Counted from the first letter of the stretch, positions 49,902-59,777 are shown. The stretch: DNA of 64,000 nucleotides from Bradyrhizobium nanningense (GCF_004114535.1 NZ_LBJC01000078.1:1-64000), one strand, 5' to 3'. A program made the numbers and translations. Notes: generated from the sequence alone by a model not told the origin.

Positions 49902-52859
49902 CTAGCTCAGTGCTTCGTCCAGGAATGCCTTCAGCTGCGCCTGATGCTTCGACATCAGACCCGTGGCGGTCGCGGCGGAAGCGGCGCGGCCGACATAACG
50001 CGGACGCCGGCTCGCGCCGTTCACCTGGTTCAGCACCCATTCCAGATAGGGCTCGATGAAGTGCCAGGCACCCATGTTGCGGGGCTCTTCCTGGCACCAC
50101 ACCACTTCGGCCTTCTTGAAGCGCGACAGCTCGGCCACCAGCGCCTTCAGCGGCACCGGATAGAGCTGCTCGACGCGCATCAGATAGATGTCGTCGATGC
50201 CGCGCTTCTCGCGCTCCTCGTAGAGGTCGTAATAGACCTTGCCGGAGCACAGCACGATGCGGCGGACCTTGTCGTCGGGGACGAGCTTGACCGCCTCGTT
50301 CGGCAGCATCTGGGCGTCATCATAGAGGATGCGGTGGAAGGTCGTATCCTTGGCCAGCTCCTCGAGACGCGACACCGCCCGCTTGTGACGCAGCAGCGAT
50401 TTCGGCGTCATCATGATCAGCGGCTTGCGGATCTCGCGGTGCAGCTGACGGCGCAGGGCGTGGAAGTAGTTCGCCGGTGTGGTCGGGTAGACCACCTGCA
50501 TGTTGTCTTCGGCGCACATCTGCAGGTAACGCTCCAGGCGCGCCGAGGAGTGCTCCGGTCCCTGGCCCTCATAGCCGTGCGGCAGCAGGCAGACGAGACC
50601 GGACATGCGCAACCATTTGCGTTCGCCCGAGGAGATGAACTGGTCGAACACGACCTGCGCGCCGTTGGCGAAGTCGCCGAACTGGGCTTCCCACAGCGTC
50701 AGCGTGTTCGGCTCGGCGAGCGAATAGCCGTATTCGAAGCCGAGCACGGCCTCTTCCGACAGCAGCGAGTTGATGACCTCGTAATGGCCCTGCTCGTGGC
50801 CGAGATGGTTGAACGGCGTGTAGCGGCTCTCGTCCTCCTGGTCGATCAGGACCGAGTGGCGCTGCGAGAAGGTGCCGCGCTCGGAATCCTGTCCGGACAG
50901 ACGGACATGGTGGTTTTCCTGGAGCAATGTGCAGAACGCCAGCGCCTCGCCGGTCGCCCAGTCGATGCCGGCACCGGTGTCGATCGCCTTGGCGCGGTTG
51001 TCGAGGAAGCGCTGGATGGTGCGGTGAACGCGAAAACCGTCCGGCACCTTGGTGATCTTGCGGCCGATGTCCTTCAGGACCGGAAGGTCGACCCCGGTGA
51101 CGCCGCGACGCGCGTCCTCTTCCTGATCGGCGATCTTGAAGCCGGACCACTTGCCGTCGAGCCAGTCGGCCTTGTTCGGCTTGTAGGAGGTGCCGGCCTC
51201 GAACTCGGCATCGAGCCGGGCGCGCCAGTCAGCCTTCAGCTTGTCGACCTCACCCTCGGTGACCACGCCTTCGGCGATCAGGCGCTTGGCATAGAGCGTG
51301 AGGGTCGAGGGATGGGCCGCGATCCGCTTGTACATCACCGGCTGGGTGAAAGCCGGCTCGTCGCCCTCGTTGTGGCCGTAGCGACGATAGCACCACATGT
51401 CGATGACGACAGGCTTGTGGAACTTCTGCCGGAATTCGGTCGCGACCTTGGCCGCGAACACGACGGCTTCCGGATCATCGCCATTCACGTGGAAGATCGG
51501 CGCGTCGATCATCTTCGCCACATCCGACGGATAGGGCGAGGAGCGCGAGTAACGCGGATAGGTGGTGAAGCCGATCTGGTTGTTGACGATGAAGTGCACG
51601 GAGCCGCCGGTGCGGTAGCCCTTCAGGTCGGACAGGCCGAAGCACTCGGCGACCACGCCCTGGCCGGCGAACGCGGCGTCACCGTGCATCAGAAGCGGCA
51701 TCACCGAGATGCGCATATCAGGCGGATCGCCATGCTGGTCCTGCTTGGCGCGGACCTTGCCGAGCACGACGGGATCGACGATCTCGAGATGCGAGGGGTT
51801 GGCGGTCAGCGACAGATGGATGCGGTTGCCGTCGAACTCGCGGTCCGAGGAGGCGCCGAGGTGATACTTCACGTCGCCGGAGCCTTCGACCGCGTCGGGG
51901 TTGGCCGAACCACCCTTGAACTCGTGGAACAGGGCGCGGTGCGCCTTGGCCATCACCTGGGTCAGCACGTTGAGGCGGCCGCGATGCGGCATGCCCAGCA
52001 CGATCTCCTTCACGCCGAGATTGCCGCCGCGCTTGATGATCTGCTCGAGCGCCGGGATCAGCGCTTCACCACCGTCGAGGCCGAAGCGCTTGGTGCCGGT
52101 AAACTTGGTGTCGCAGAATTTTTCGAAGCCTTCGGCCTCGACCAGCTTCATCAGGATCGCCCTGCGGCCTTCGCGGGTGAACGAGATCTCCTTATCGGGT
52201 CCCTCGATGCGCTCCTGGATCCAGGCCTTCTGCGCGGCGTTGCTGATATGCATGAACTCGACGCCGAGCGTTTGGCAATAGGTGCGCTCGCAGATCGCGG
52301 TGATCTCGCGCAAGCTGCCGTATTCGAGACCGAGCACGTGATCGAGGAAGATCTTGCGGTCGAAATCGGCTTCGCTGAAGCCGTAGGTGCGCGGGTCGAG
52401 CTCCTCGCGGTTGCGCTGGGCTTCGATGCCGAGCGGATCGAGCTTGGCGTGGAAGTGGCCGCGCATGCGGTAGGAGCGGATCAGCATCAGGGCGCGAACG
52501 GAATCGCGCGTCGCCTGGAGCAGGTCGGCGGAGGATAGAGCAGCACCCTTCGCCTGCGCCTTGGCGGCGATCTTGCCGCCGACCGCCTTCTCGACTTCGG
52601 CCCAATTGCCGTCGAGGGCGGAGGTCAGGTCATCCTGCGGGGTGAGCGGCCAGTTGTCGCGCTCCCAGGACGGCCCTTCCGCGTTCTTGCTGATGTCAGC
52701 AGGAGCGTCGTTCAGGCTCTTGAAGAAGTCCTGCCACTCGGCGTCGACCGAGGATGGGTCCTTCTGGTAGCGGGCGTAGATTTCGTCGATGTAGGTGGCA
52801 TTGGTGCCCTGCAAAAACGATGACAAGGCAAAGGCTGCGTTCGCGTCCTGGCGAGACAT
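49902..52859 (-). CDS. sucA: 2-oxoglutarate dehydrogenase E1
   Basis: 985 residues from ATG 52859, which has AGGA upstream. The start SRQDANAAFALSSFLQGTNATYIDEIYARYQKDPSSVD is typical. GMPHRGRLNVL, the TPP-binding GDAAFAGQG and the central RYGHNEGDEP segments are conserved. Decarboxylates 2-oxoglutarate. Transcribed from mdh onward. Confidence 0.97.
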   Translation of the reverse strand: MSRQDANAAFALSSFLQGTNATYIDEIYARYQKDPSSVDAEWQDFFKSLNDAPADISKNAEGPSWERDNWPLTPQDDLTSALDGNWAEVEKAVGGKIAAKAQAKGAALSSADLLQATRDSVRALMLIRSYRMRGHFHAKLDPLGIEAQRNREELDPRTYGFSEADFDRKIFLDHVLGLEYGSLREITAICERTYCQTLGVEFMHISNAAQKAWIQERIEGPDKEISFTREGRRAILMKLVEAEGFEKFCDTKFTGTKRFGLDGGEALIPALEQIIKRGGNLGVKEIVLGMPHRGRLNVLTQVMAKAHRALFHEFKGGSANPDAVEGSGDVKYHLGASSDREFDGNRIHLSLTANPSHLEIVDPVVLGKVRAKQDQHGDPPDMRISVMPLLMHGDAAFAGQGVVAECFGLSDLKGYRTGGSVHFIVNNQIGFTTYPRYSRSSPYPSDVAKMIDAPIFHVNGDDPEAVVFAAKVATEFRQKFHKPVVIDMWCYRRYGHNEGDEPAFTQPVMYKRIAAHPSTLTLYAKRLIAEGVVTEGEVDKLKADWRARLDAEFEAGTSYKPNKADWLDGKWSGFKIADQEEDARRGVTGVDLPVLKDIGRKITKVPDGFRVHRTIQRFLDNRAKAIDTGAGIDWATGEALAFCTLLQENHHVRLSGQDSERGTFSQRHSVLIDQEDESRYTPFNHLGHEQGHYEVINSLLSEEAVLGFEYGYSLAEPNTLTLWEAQFGDFANGAQVVFDQFISSGERKWLRMSGLVCLLPHGYEGQGPEHSSARLERYLQMCAEDNMQVVYPTTPANYFHALRRQLHREIRKPLIMMTPKSLLRHKRAVSRLEELAKDTTFHRILYDDAQMLPNEAVKLVPDDKVRRIVLCSGKVYYDLYEEREKRGIDDIYLMRVEQLYPVPLKALVAELSRFKKAEVVWCQEEPRNMGAWHFIEPYLEWVLNQVNGASRRPRYVGRAASAATATGLMSKHQAQLKAFLDEALS

Positions 52860-52995
52860 ACTGGAGTTCCTGGCGATTTCGGTTCGCGCATAACAAACGG
52901 CGCTGGCGCCGAGCTCCCGGCAGAGGCTCGGCGCGACAGGCACCCTTTACCCTATTTGCTGCGAAACTTCGCCCGGAAAAGCACGAAGAAGTGAA

Positions 52996-53880
52996 TTAGC
53001 CTTTCAACTTTTCGGCAAGCGTGTGGCCGAGGCGGGCGGGTGACGGAGACACTGTAATCCCTGCCGATTTCATCGCTTCGGTCTTGGAACCGGCGTCGCC
53101 CTTGCCGCCCGAAATGATCGCGCCGGCATGGCCCATGCGGCGGCCGGGAGGGGCGGTGACGCCGGCGATGAAGCCGACCATCGGCTTCTTGCGGCCGCGC
53201 TTGGCCTCGTCCTTGAGGAACTGGGCCGCGTCCTCCTCGGCGGAGCCGCCGATCTCGCCGATCATGATGATCGATTCGGTCTTGGGGTCGGCCAGCAGCA
53301 TCTCCAGCACGTCGATGAACTCGGTGCCCTTAACCGGGTCGCCGCCGATGCCGACCGCGGTGGTCTGGCCGAGGCCTTCCTGGGAGGTCTGGAACACGGC
53401 TTCATAGGTCAGCGTGCCTGAACGGGAAACGATGCCGACGCTGCCGGTCTTGAAGATGTTGGCGGGCATGATGCCGATCTTGCACTCGCCGGCGGTCATG
53501 ACGCCCGGGCAGTTCGGCCCGATCAGGCGCGACTTGGAGCCGATCAGCGAGCGCTTGACCCGCACCATGTCGATAACAGGAATGCCTTCGGTGATGCAGA
53601 CGATCAACGGGATCTCGGCGTCGATGGCTTCGCAGATCGCATCCGCCGCGCCCGGCGGCGGCACGTAGATCACCGACGCATCGGCGCCGGTCTTCTCACG
53701 CGCCTCGCGCACGGTGTCGAACACCGGCAGGCCCAGATGCGTCGCGCCGCCTTTGCCCGGCGAGGTGCCACCGACCATCTTGGTGCCGTAGGCAATCGCG
53801 GCCTCGGAATGGAAGGTGCCGTTCTTGCCGGTAAAACCCTGGCAGATGACCTTGGTGTTCTTGTCGATCAGGATGGACAT
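52996..53880 (-). CDS. sucD: Succinyl-CoA ligase alpha subunit
   Basis: 294 residues. CoA-binding domain at the N-terminus (GFTGKNGTFHSE), GPNCPGV, and the phosphohistidine loop MGHAGAIISGGKG. Pairs with sucC to make ATP or GTP from succinyl-CoA. A small DUF1579-like gene lies between it and sucC. Confidence 0.97.
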   Translation of the reverse strand: MSILIDKNTKVICQGFTGKNGTFHSEAAIAYGTKMVGGTSPGKGGATHLGLPVFDTVREAREKTGADASVIYVPPPGAADAICEAIDAEIPLIVCITEGIPVIDMVRVKRSLIGSKSRLIGPNCPGVMTAGECKIGIMPANIFKTGSVGIVSRSGTLTYEAVFQTSQEGLGQTTAVGIGGDPVKGTEFIDVLEMLLADPKTESIIMIGEIGGSAEEDAAQFLKDEAKRGRKKPMVGFIAGVTAPPGRRMGHAGAIISGGKGDAGSKTEAMKSAGITVSPSPARLGHTLAEKLKG

Positions 53881-53913
53881 GAGGTCTGCTTTCGCGAACT
53901 AACGAGTGAGAGG

Positions 53914-54393
53914 TCAGTGGATGCGGCGGTAGACGCCGGTGAGCACGTCGGCCCAGCCTTCCGCGTCCGGCGAGAACTGGATCTTCAACGAATAGGAATT
54001 GTCGTCGATGATCTCGTAGACGTGGCGCGCATTGCCGCGGAGCGAGCCGCGCACCAGCGTCAGGGTCTTGCCGACCCACCCGCCGGAAGCGGGCGAGGGC
54101 GGCGTGTAGCCGAGCGAGTCGTACCAGAACAGTTTGTAGGTCCGGTCGTCGCGGTCGTAGGTGAAGAGGCCGTGGGTGGCGAAGACCTGCTTGCCGTCGC
54201 GCATCTGGACACCGTCCTGGATCAGGTAGAATCCATTGAGGTCCATGCGCGCGACAACGCGAGAGGTGGCCGGCCCGCCCGCCGTCCAGCGCGACGGGAA
54301 GACCATCTCTTCGCCATCCCATTCGCCGGCGAACGCGGCGAGACGCGCATGCTCGGGAAGCGGAGATGATGCGGCGAGATGGTCCTGGGCCAT
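53914..54393 (-). CDS. DUF1579-like small protein inserted between sucC and sucD
   Basis: 159 residues, no signal peptide. Beta-rich: EHARLAAFAGEWDGEEMVFPSRW at the N-terminus, then DLNGFYLIQDGVQMRDGKQVFATHGLFTYD and FWYDSLGYTPPSP, a lipocalin-like barrel pattern as in DUF1579. It starts 4 bases after the sucC stop and ends 33 bases before sucD, so it is co-transcribed and perhaps coupled. Function unknown. Confidence 0.85.
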   Translation of the reverse strand: MAQDHLAASSPLPEHARLAAFAGEWDGEEMVFPSRWTAGGPATSRVVARMDLNGFYLIQDGVQMRDGKQVFATHGLFTYDRDDRTYKLFWYDSLGYTPPSPASGGWVGKTLTLVRGSLRGNARHVYEIIDDNSYSLKIQFSPDAEGWADVLTGVYRRIH

Positions 54394-54397
54394 GGCC

Positions 54398-55594
54398 TTA
54401 GCCTCCCTTGACGGCCTTCACGATCTTCTGCGCGGCGTCGTCGAGATTGTCGGCCGGCACCACGTTCAGTCCAGATTCACGGATGATCTTCTTGCCGAGT
54501 TCGACATTGGTGCCTTCGAGGCGGACCACCAGCGGAACGCTGAGGCCGACTTCGCGCACGGCGGCCGTGACGCCTTCGGCGATCACGTCGCACTTCATGA
54601 TGCCGCCGAAGATATTGACCAGGATGCCCTTCACGTTGGGATCGGCGGTGATGATCTTGAACGCGGCCGCGACCTTCTCCTTGCTGGCGCTGCCGCCGAC
54701 GTCGAGGAAGTTCGCCGGCGCCATGCCGTAGAGCTTGATGATGTCCATCGTCGCCATGGCGAGACCGGCGCCGTTGACCATGCAGCCGATATTGCCGTCG
54801 AGGGTGACGTAGTTGAGGTCGTACTTGGACGCCTCGATCTCCTTGGCGTCTTCTTCGGTCTCGTCGCGCAGCGCCAGCACCTCGGGGTGACGGAACAGCG
54901 CGTTGTCGTCGAACGACACTTTGGCGTCGAGCACGCGGAGCTGGCCCTGCTTGGTCACGACCAGCGGGTTGATCTCCAGCATCGACATGTCCTTAGCGAC
55001 GAAGGCCGCATAGAGCTGCGCGGTGAGCTTTTCCGCCTGCTTGGCGAGATCACCGGACAGGTTCAGCGCCTTCGCGACCGTGCGGCCGTGATGGCCCATG
55101 ATTCCGGTGGCGGGATCGACCGAGAAGGTCACGATCTTCTCAGGACTGTTGTGCGCGACGTCCTCGATGTTGACGCCGCCTTCGGTCGACACCACGAACG
55201 AGACGCGCGAGGTCTCGCGGTCGACCAGGATCGACAGATAGAATTCCTTGTCGATGTCGGAGCCGTCCTCGATGTAGAGGCGGTTGACCTGCTTGCCGGC
55301 GGGGCCAGTCTGCACGGTCACCAGGGTGGCGCCCAGCATCTGCTTGGCGAATTCGGAGACTTCGGCGGCCGACTTGGCGATGCGCACGCCGCCCTTGTCG
55401 CCGGCGCTGGCTTCCTTGAACTTGCCCTTGCCGCGGCCGCCGGCGTGGATCTGGCTCTTCACCACCCAAACCGGACCAGGCAGCGCCTTGGCGGCAGCGT
55501 CCGCGTCCGCGGCTTTAAGGACCGGCACGCCCTTGGAGATCGGCACGCCGAACTCGTTCAGCAGCGCTTTGGCCTGATATTCATGGATATTCAT
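54398..55594 (-). CDS. sucC: Succinyl-CoA ligase beta subunit
   Basis: 398 residues. ATP-grasp domain (MNIHEYQAKALLNEFGVPI..., SQIHAGGRGKGKFKEA), C-terminal domain with GIMKCDVIAEGV. Standard length. Preceded by 205 bases after the mdh stop that hold a palindrome and the mdh terminator. Confidence 0.97.
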   Translation of the reverse strand: MNIHEYQAKALLNEFGVPISKGVPVLKAADADAAAKALPGPVWVVKSQIHAGGRGKGKFKEASAGDKGGVRIAKSAAEVSEFAKQMLGATLVTVQTGPAGKQVNRLYIEDGSDIDKEFYLSILVDRETSRVSFVVSTEGGVNIEDVAHNSPEKIVTFSVDPATGIMGHHGRTVAKALNLSGDLAKQAEKLTAQLYAAFVAKDMSMLEINPLVVTKQGQLRVLDAKVSFDDNALFRHPEVLALRDETEEDAKEIEASKYDLNYVTLDGNIGCMVNGAGLAMATMDIIKLYGMAPANFLDVGGSASKEKVAAAFKIITADPNVKGILVNIFGGIMKCDVIAEGVTAAVREVGLSVPLVVRLEGTNVELGKKIIRESGLNVVPADNLDDAAQKIVKAVKGG

Positions 55595-55718
55595 ATGGTC
55601 GCTCCCTGAACCCGCGGGCGGTGATCTCTAGGGCCCACCTCAGTCTTGTGGCTGGCATACCATATACCACAGGAACTGCAACCCGGATTCTTTGACATCG
55701 ATCTCTGGACTGCCGAAC

Positions 55719-55738
55719 CCGGAGCCGGCCGGCTCCGG
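55719..55738. repeat. 20-bp perfect palindrome between mdh and sucC
   Basis: CCGGAGCCGG joined to its inverse complement, 15 bases from the mdh terminator hairpin. Could be part of a two-stem terminator. Confidence 0.45.
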
Positions 55739-55753
55739 ACCCCGGAAATGAAA

Positions 55754-55785
55754 CCGCCGAAGACCGGGTTTTCGGTCTTCGGCGG
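55754..55785 (-). terminator. Terminator hairpin after mdh
   Basis: CCGCCGAAGACCG (55754-55766) and CGGTCTTCGGCGG (55773-55785) form a perfect 13-bp stem. In the minus transcript it lies 15 bases past the mdh stop and is followed by TTTCATTT. It would partly separate mdh from sucC. Confidence 0.75.
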
Positions 55786-55799
55786 GGATTGGTTGCGCC

Positions 55800-56768
55800 T
55801 TAGCGGCCGAGAAGATCGGGGGCGATCTTCTTGCAGGCATCGACCAGGCCCTGGACGGCACCGACCGACTTGTCGAAGGCCTCGCGGTCCTTGCCGGCGA
55901 GCTCGATCTCGACGACGCGCTCGACGCCCTTGGAACCGATCACGACGGGCACGCCGACATACATGTCCTTCACGCTGTATTCGCCGTTCAGGTAGGCGGC
56001 GCAGGGCAGCACGCGCTTCTTGTCACGCAGATAGCTCTCGGCCATCGCGATCGCGGACGCGGCCGGCGCGTAGAAGGCCGAGCCGGTCTTGAGCAGGTTG
56101 ACGATCTCGGCGCCGCCGTTGCGGGTGCGGTCGACGATCTCGTCGAGGCGCGCCTGCGAGGTCCAGCCCATCTTGACGAGGTCGGGCAGCGGAATGCCGG
56201 CAACGGTGGAGTACTTCACCAGCGGCACCATGGTGTCGCCATGGCCGCCGAGCACGAATGCGGTGACGTCCTCGACCGAGACGTTGAATTCGTCGGCCAG
56301 GAAGTAGCGGAAGCGGGCCGAATCCAGCACGCCGGCCATGCCGACGACCTTCTTGTGCGGCAGGCCGGAAGCCTTCTGCAGCGCCCAGACCATGGCGTCG
56401 AGCGGGTTGGTGATGCAGATGACGAAGGCGTCGGGGGCGTACTTCTTGATGCCGGCGCCGACCTGCTCCATGACCTTGAGGTTGATGGAGAGGAGGTCGT
56501 CGCGGCTCATGCCGGGCTTGCGCGGCACGCCGGCGGTGACGATGCAGACCTTGGCGTTGTCGAGCGCCTCGTAGGAGTTGGCGCCGCTGTAATGCGCGTC
56601 GAAGCCGTCGACCGGCGAGGACTGCGCGATGTCGAGCGCCTTGCCCTGCGGCACGCCCTCGGCGATGTCGAACATCACCACGTCGCCCAGCTCTTTCAGG
56701 CCGATGAGATGAGCCAGCGTTCCGCCGATCTGACCGGAGCCAATCAAAGCAATCTTGTCGCGCGCCAT
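55800..56768 (-). CDS. mdh: Malate dehydrogenase
   Basis: 322 residues from ATG 56768; the frame runs on upstream. NAD loop IGSGQIGG, substrate Arg in GVPRKPGMSRDD, and active-site His in GGHGDTMVP. LDH-like MDH of alphaproteobacteria. First gene of the TCA block; the promoter must lie in 56769-57023, where no gene is seen. Confidence 0.97.
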   Translation of the reverse strand: MARDKIALIGSGQIGGTLAHLIGLKELGDVVMFDIAEGVPQGKALDIAQSSPVDGFDAHYSGANSYEALDNAKVCIVTAGVPRKPGMSRDDLLSINLKVMEQVGAGIKKYAPDAFVICITNPLDAMVWALQKASGLPHKKVVGMAGVLDSARFRYFLADEFNVSVEDVTAFVLGGHGDTMVPLVKYSTVAGIPLPDLVKMGWTSQARLDEIVDRTRNGGAEIVNLLKTGSAFYAPAASAIAMAESYLRDKKRVLPCAAYLNGEYSVKDMYVGVPVVIGSKGVERVVEIELAGKDREAFDKSVGAVQGLVDACKKIAPDLLGR

Positions 56769-57023
56769 GTGAGCCTGTCCTTTAGACACGTAAGGAGGGG
56801 AAAACTGAGACGGGTGGTTATCCCTTTCGCCTGCCCCGTTCAAGTCGCCCAATGCCCAATTGTCGGGCTTGGCGCGGCCTCGGGCACGCAGCCCGGTCAT
56901 TCCGGGGCGCGCGGAGCACGAACTATGGTGCGAAATTGCGCACCTGAGAATCTCGCATGACAATCTCGGGATTTCGGGCTCGCGCTGGCCCGCGCCCCGA
57001 ATGACAGCGCTGGCAAATAGGAC

Positions 57024-58208
57024 TTAAGTCTCCACCAGACCCTTGGTGGAGCCGCTGGCGGTGGAATCCTTGCGGCCGTGAGCCAGCGCCAGATACGATT
57101 CCGAGCTCATTTCGATCAGGCGCGAGGCCGTCCGCTTGAACTCCATGGCCTCAACGCCCTCGTCGGCAAGGTAGAGCGAAATCGGATTGGCGTCGGCCGA
57201 GGCCATCAGCTTCACCGCATTGTCGTAGAGCGTATCGATCAGCGTGATGAAGCGTTTGGCGGCGTTGCGCTGGGAGAAATCCATCACTGGAATATGGTCG
57301 ACCAGGATGGTGTGATAGTCGTGCGCCAGCCTGAGGTAATCCGATGCGCCGAGCGGCTTCTCGCAGAGGTCGGCGAACGAAAACCGCGCCACGCCGTGGG
57401 CCGAGCACGGCACGTGCAGGATGCGGCCCTTGATCAAAATGTCGCGCGAGCGGCGTTTGGCGCTGCCCGACATCCGCGACCAGGCGCGGTCGAGGGCTGC
57501 GTTCGCATCGGCGTCCGCCGGCGTCAGCCACATCGGCACGCCCTGCAATTTCTCCAGCCGGAAATCGGTGCGCGCATCGAGCCGCGCGACGTCCATATGG
57601 TCGGTGATCTGTTTGATGAAGGGCAGGAACAGAGAACGGTTCAGGCCGCCCTTGTAGAGATCGTCGGGGGCGACGTTGGAGGTCGCGACCACGACGGTGC
57701 CGAGCTCGAACAATTTGGCGAACAGGCGCCCCAGGATCATCGCGTCCGCGATGTCGGTGACGTGGAATTCGTCGAAGCAGAGCAGCCAGCTCTCCTCGAA
57801 GATCGCATTCGCGGTCAGCGCGATGACGTCGCCGTCGGCGATCTCGCCGCGCGCGATGCTCTGGCGATAGTCGTAGATGCGCTCATGCACGTCGGCCATG
57901 AATTCGTGGAAATGCGCGCGTCGCTTGTGCTCGACGGATGAGTGCTGGAAGAACAGATCCATCAGCATGGTCTTGCCGCGGCCGACTTCGCCATGGATGT
58001 AGAGCCCGCGTGGCGCCTCGTCCTTGTCGCTGCTGAACAGGCGGCTGAGCAGGCCCTGCTTGCGCGTGGGCTTGTAGGTCGCGAGCCGTAGATCCAGTGC
58101 GGCATAGGCCTCGGCGACCTCGGCCTGCGCGGCATCGGGCTCGATCGCGCCGGAGGCGATCTGGGCCTGATATGCGTCACTGAAGGGGGAACTGGGGGTG
58201 GTGAGCAT
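57024..58208 (-). CDS. zapE: Cell division protein ZapE (AFG1-like ATPase)
   Basis: 394 residues. Walker A GEVGRGKT (73-80), Walker B LLCFDEFHVTD, and the terminal RTASRLIEMSSESYL are family marks. Associates with the Z ring and constricts it under stress. It lies just before mdh in the same direction (255-base gap). Confidence 0.93.
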   Translation of the reverse strand: MLTTPSSPFSDAYQAQIASGAIEPDAAQAEVAEAYAALDLRLATYKPTRKQGLLSRLFSSDKDEAPRGLYIHGEVGRGKTMLMDLFFQHSSVEHKRRAHFHEFMADVHERIYDYRQSIARGEIADGDVIALTANAIFEESWLLCFDEFHVTDIADAMILGRLFAKLFELGTVVVATSNVAPDDLYKGGLNRSLFLPFIKQITDHMDVARLDARTDFRLEKLQGVPMWLTPADADANAALDRAWSRMSGSAKRRSRDILIKGRILHVPCSAHGVARFSFADLCEKPLGASDYLRLAHDYHTILVDHIPVMDFSQRNAAKRFITLIDTLYDNAVKLMASADANPISLYLADEGVEAMEFKRTASRLIEMSSESYLALAHGRKDSTASGSTKGLVET

Positions 58209-58274
58209 GGCCCTTTACCGCCAGAGACCGCGGCAAATTGCAAGCCGTGAATTGGTGCGGGGCGCTATGCGCTG

Positions 58275-58368
58275 GTGCCCCGGCCGCAGAGCCGGGACCC
58301 GCTGTTTCGTTCATCGCCAAATTTCGTTCATCGCGGAGCGCTGGGCCCCGGCTCTACGGCCGGGGCAC
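58275..58368. repeat. 94-bp palindromic element between zapE and thpR
   Basis: 58275-58296 (starting GTGCCCCGGC) pairs with 58347-58368 (ending CCGGGGCAC) at nearly every position over 22 bases. Inner TTCGTTCATCGC is directly repeated at about 58306 and 58323. Third copy of the type at 41124 and 44658. Confidence 0.8.
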
Positions 58369-58378
58369 GAGAGCTTCG

Positions 58379-58915
58379 CTACGCACACAGCTCGTAGGCG
58401 TCCTCGACCACATACGGGCCGCCGCCGGTGGAGGCGCGGGACGAGAACAGAACAAAGCGCTCCGCCATGAACGCCTTGCTCGGGAAATAGCCGCGTAGCG
58501 AGAGATAGTCGGCGACGTCGCGGTCGGAGGCGTCGTGCAGCCGGGCCAGCGTCACATGCGGGATGTATTTGCGCCCCTCCGGATTGAGGCCGATCCGCTG
58601 CATCATCCGTTCGAGCTCGGCCTGCAATTCCATCAGCGGCTTGCTCGGCGCGATCGTCGCAACGACTGCGCGCGGCTTGCGGCCGCCGAAACTGGTGAGG
58701 CCCTGCACCTTCACCTCGAAGGGTTTGCGGTCGACGCGAAACAGCATCGAGGCGATCTCGTTGGCCGAGACGCCGTCGATATCGCCGATGAAGCGCAAGG
58801 TGACGTGATAATTTTCGGGATCGATCCAGCGGGCGCCGGGAAGGCCACCCCTCAAGTTGGAAAGCGCCTGGCCGATCTCGGCCGGAATTTCCAGCCCCGT
58901 GAACAAACGCGGCAT
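58379..58915 (-). CDS. thpR: RNA 2',3'-cyclic phosphodiesterase (2H family)
   Basis: 178 residues. Two H-x-T-x motifs, His37 (HVTL) and His120 (HVTL), are spaced as in the LigT/ThpR family. Opens 2',3'-cyclic phosphate ends of RNA. Minus strand, between zapE and the GDSL esterase. Confidence 0.92.
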   Translation of the reverse strand: MPRLFTGLEIPAEIGQALSNLRGGLPGARWIDPENYHVTLRFIGDIDGVSANEIASMLFRVDRKPFEVKVQGLTSFGGRKPRAVVATIAPSKPLMELQAELERMMQRIGLNPEGRKYIPHVTLARLHDASDRDVADYLSLRGYFPSKAFMAERFVLFSSRASTGGGPYVVEDAYELCA

Positions 58916-59033
58916 CGTTTCGCACTCCCGATGCTTGGGTACGATCCCTGAGCAGGATCATATCCAAATTAGAGCCGGCGACGAATCACCGGTACCCTGA
59001 TTCCTATCGCAGTTGTGTGACTCTGCGAAGCGT

Positions 59034-59082
59034 AGGCAGCCTCACCCCGGTAAAACCCTGGGAATTACGGTGAGCGCTGCCT
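59034..59082. other. Large stem-loop near the end of the GDSL esterase gene
   Basis: AGGCAGC-CTCACC (59034-59046) pairs with GGTGAG-C-GCTGCCT (59069-59082), with a 22-base loop. It begins 4 bases past the esterase stop in the minus transcript. No T-run. Could be a terminator or a small structured RNA end. Confidence 0.45.
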
Positions 59083-59086
59083 GCTT

Positions 59087-59722
59087 TCAACGCCGTTGCT
59101 CAGCGATCGTGCCAAGGAATGCCTCCACGGCGGGCATGAGGTTGCCGACGATGATGTCGACGCCGGCCGCGGTCGGATGAATGCCGTCGGCCTGGTTGAG
59201 CTTGGCGTCGGCCGCCACTCCTTCAAGAAAGAAAGGGTAGAGGGGCACGTCGAATTTTTTCGCCAGATCCGGATAAATCGAATTGAAGCGCGTGGCATAT
59301 TCGGCGCCGTAATTCGGCGGCGCCAGCATGCCGCACAGCATCACCGCGATCCTGCGCGCCTTGAGCCGCTGGACGATGTCGGTGAGCGCGGCGCGCGCCA
59401 GATCGGGATCGATGCCGCGCAAGGCGTCGTTGGCGCCGAGCTCGACGATGACGCCGTCGGTTCCGTCGGGGACCGACCAGTCGAGCCGGTCGCGGCCCCC
59501 CGAGGTGGTGTCGCCGGATACGCCGGCGTTGGTGATATCGACATCTATGCCTTTGTCTTGCAAGGATTTTTTCAGCTTGGCCGGAAACGCATCCTGAGCC
59601 GGCAGGCCAAGACCGGCGCTCAAGGAATCGCCGAGGACGACAAGCTTGATCGATTTTGACGCGTCCGCCCAAGCCGGGTTCGCTATTGTCATGAAGGCGA
59701 GCATCAACACGGCTATGTGCAT
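59087..59722 (-). CDS. Arylesterase/lysophospholipase, SGNH (TesA-like)
   Basis: 211 residues from ATG 59722. Signal peptide (about 1-20, MHIAVLMLAFMTIANPAWA), GDSL block with Ser33, GANDALRG block III and DGIHPTAAG with Asp/His at the end. Periplasmic. It is divergent from the ABC ATPase gene (59778), exactly the tesA-ybbA-ybbP arrangement of many proteobacteria. Confidence 0.93.
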   Translation of the reverse strand: MHIAVLMLAFMTIANPAWADASKSIKLVVLGDSLSAGLGLPAQDAFPAKLKKSLQDKGIDVDITNAGVSGDTTSGGRDRLDWSVPDGTDGVIVELGANDALRGIDPDLARAALTDIVQRLKARRIAVMLCGMLAPPNYGAEYATRFNSIYPDLAKKFDVPLYPFFLEGVAADAKLNQADGIHPTAAGVDIIVGNLMPAVEAFLGTIAEQRR

Positions 59723-59777
59723 GAACAATCCGTAACGCCTCTCGACCGCGCTATCGGAGTTGCCATATGACCGGACC

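Noticed and set aside
49944..52538. 864-codon open frame opposite sucA
   Set aside because: Shadow of a highly conserved enzyme gene; Arg/His/Leu-rich, no domain.
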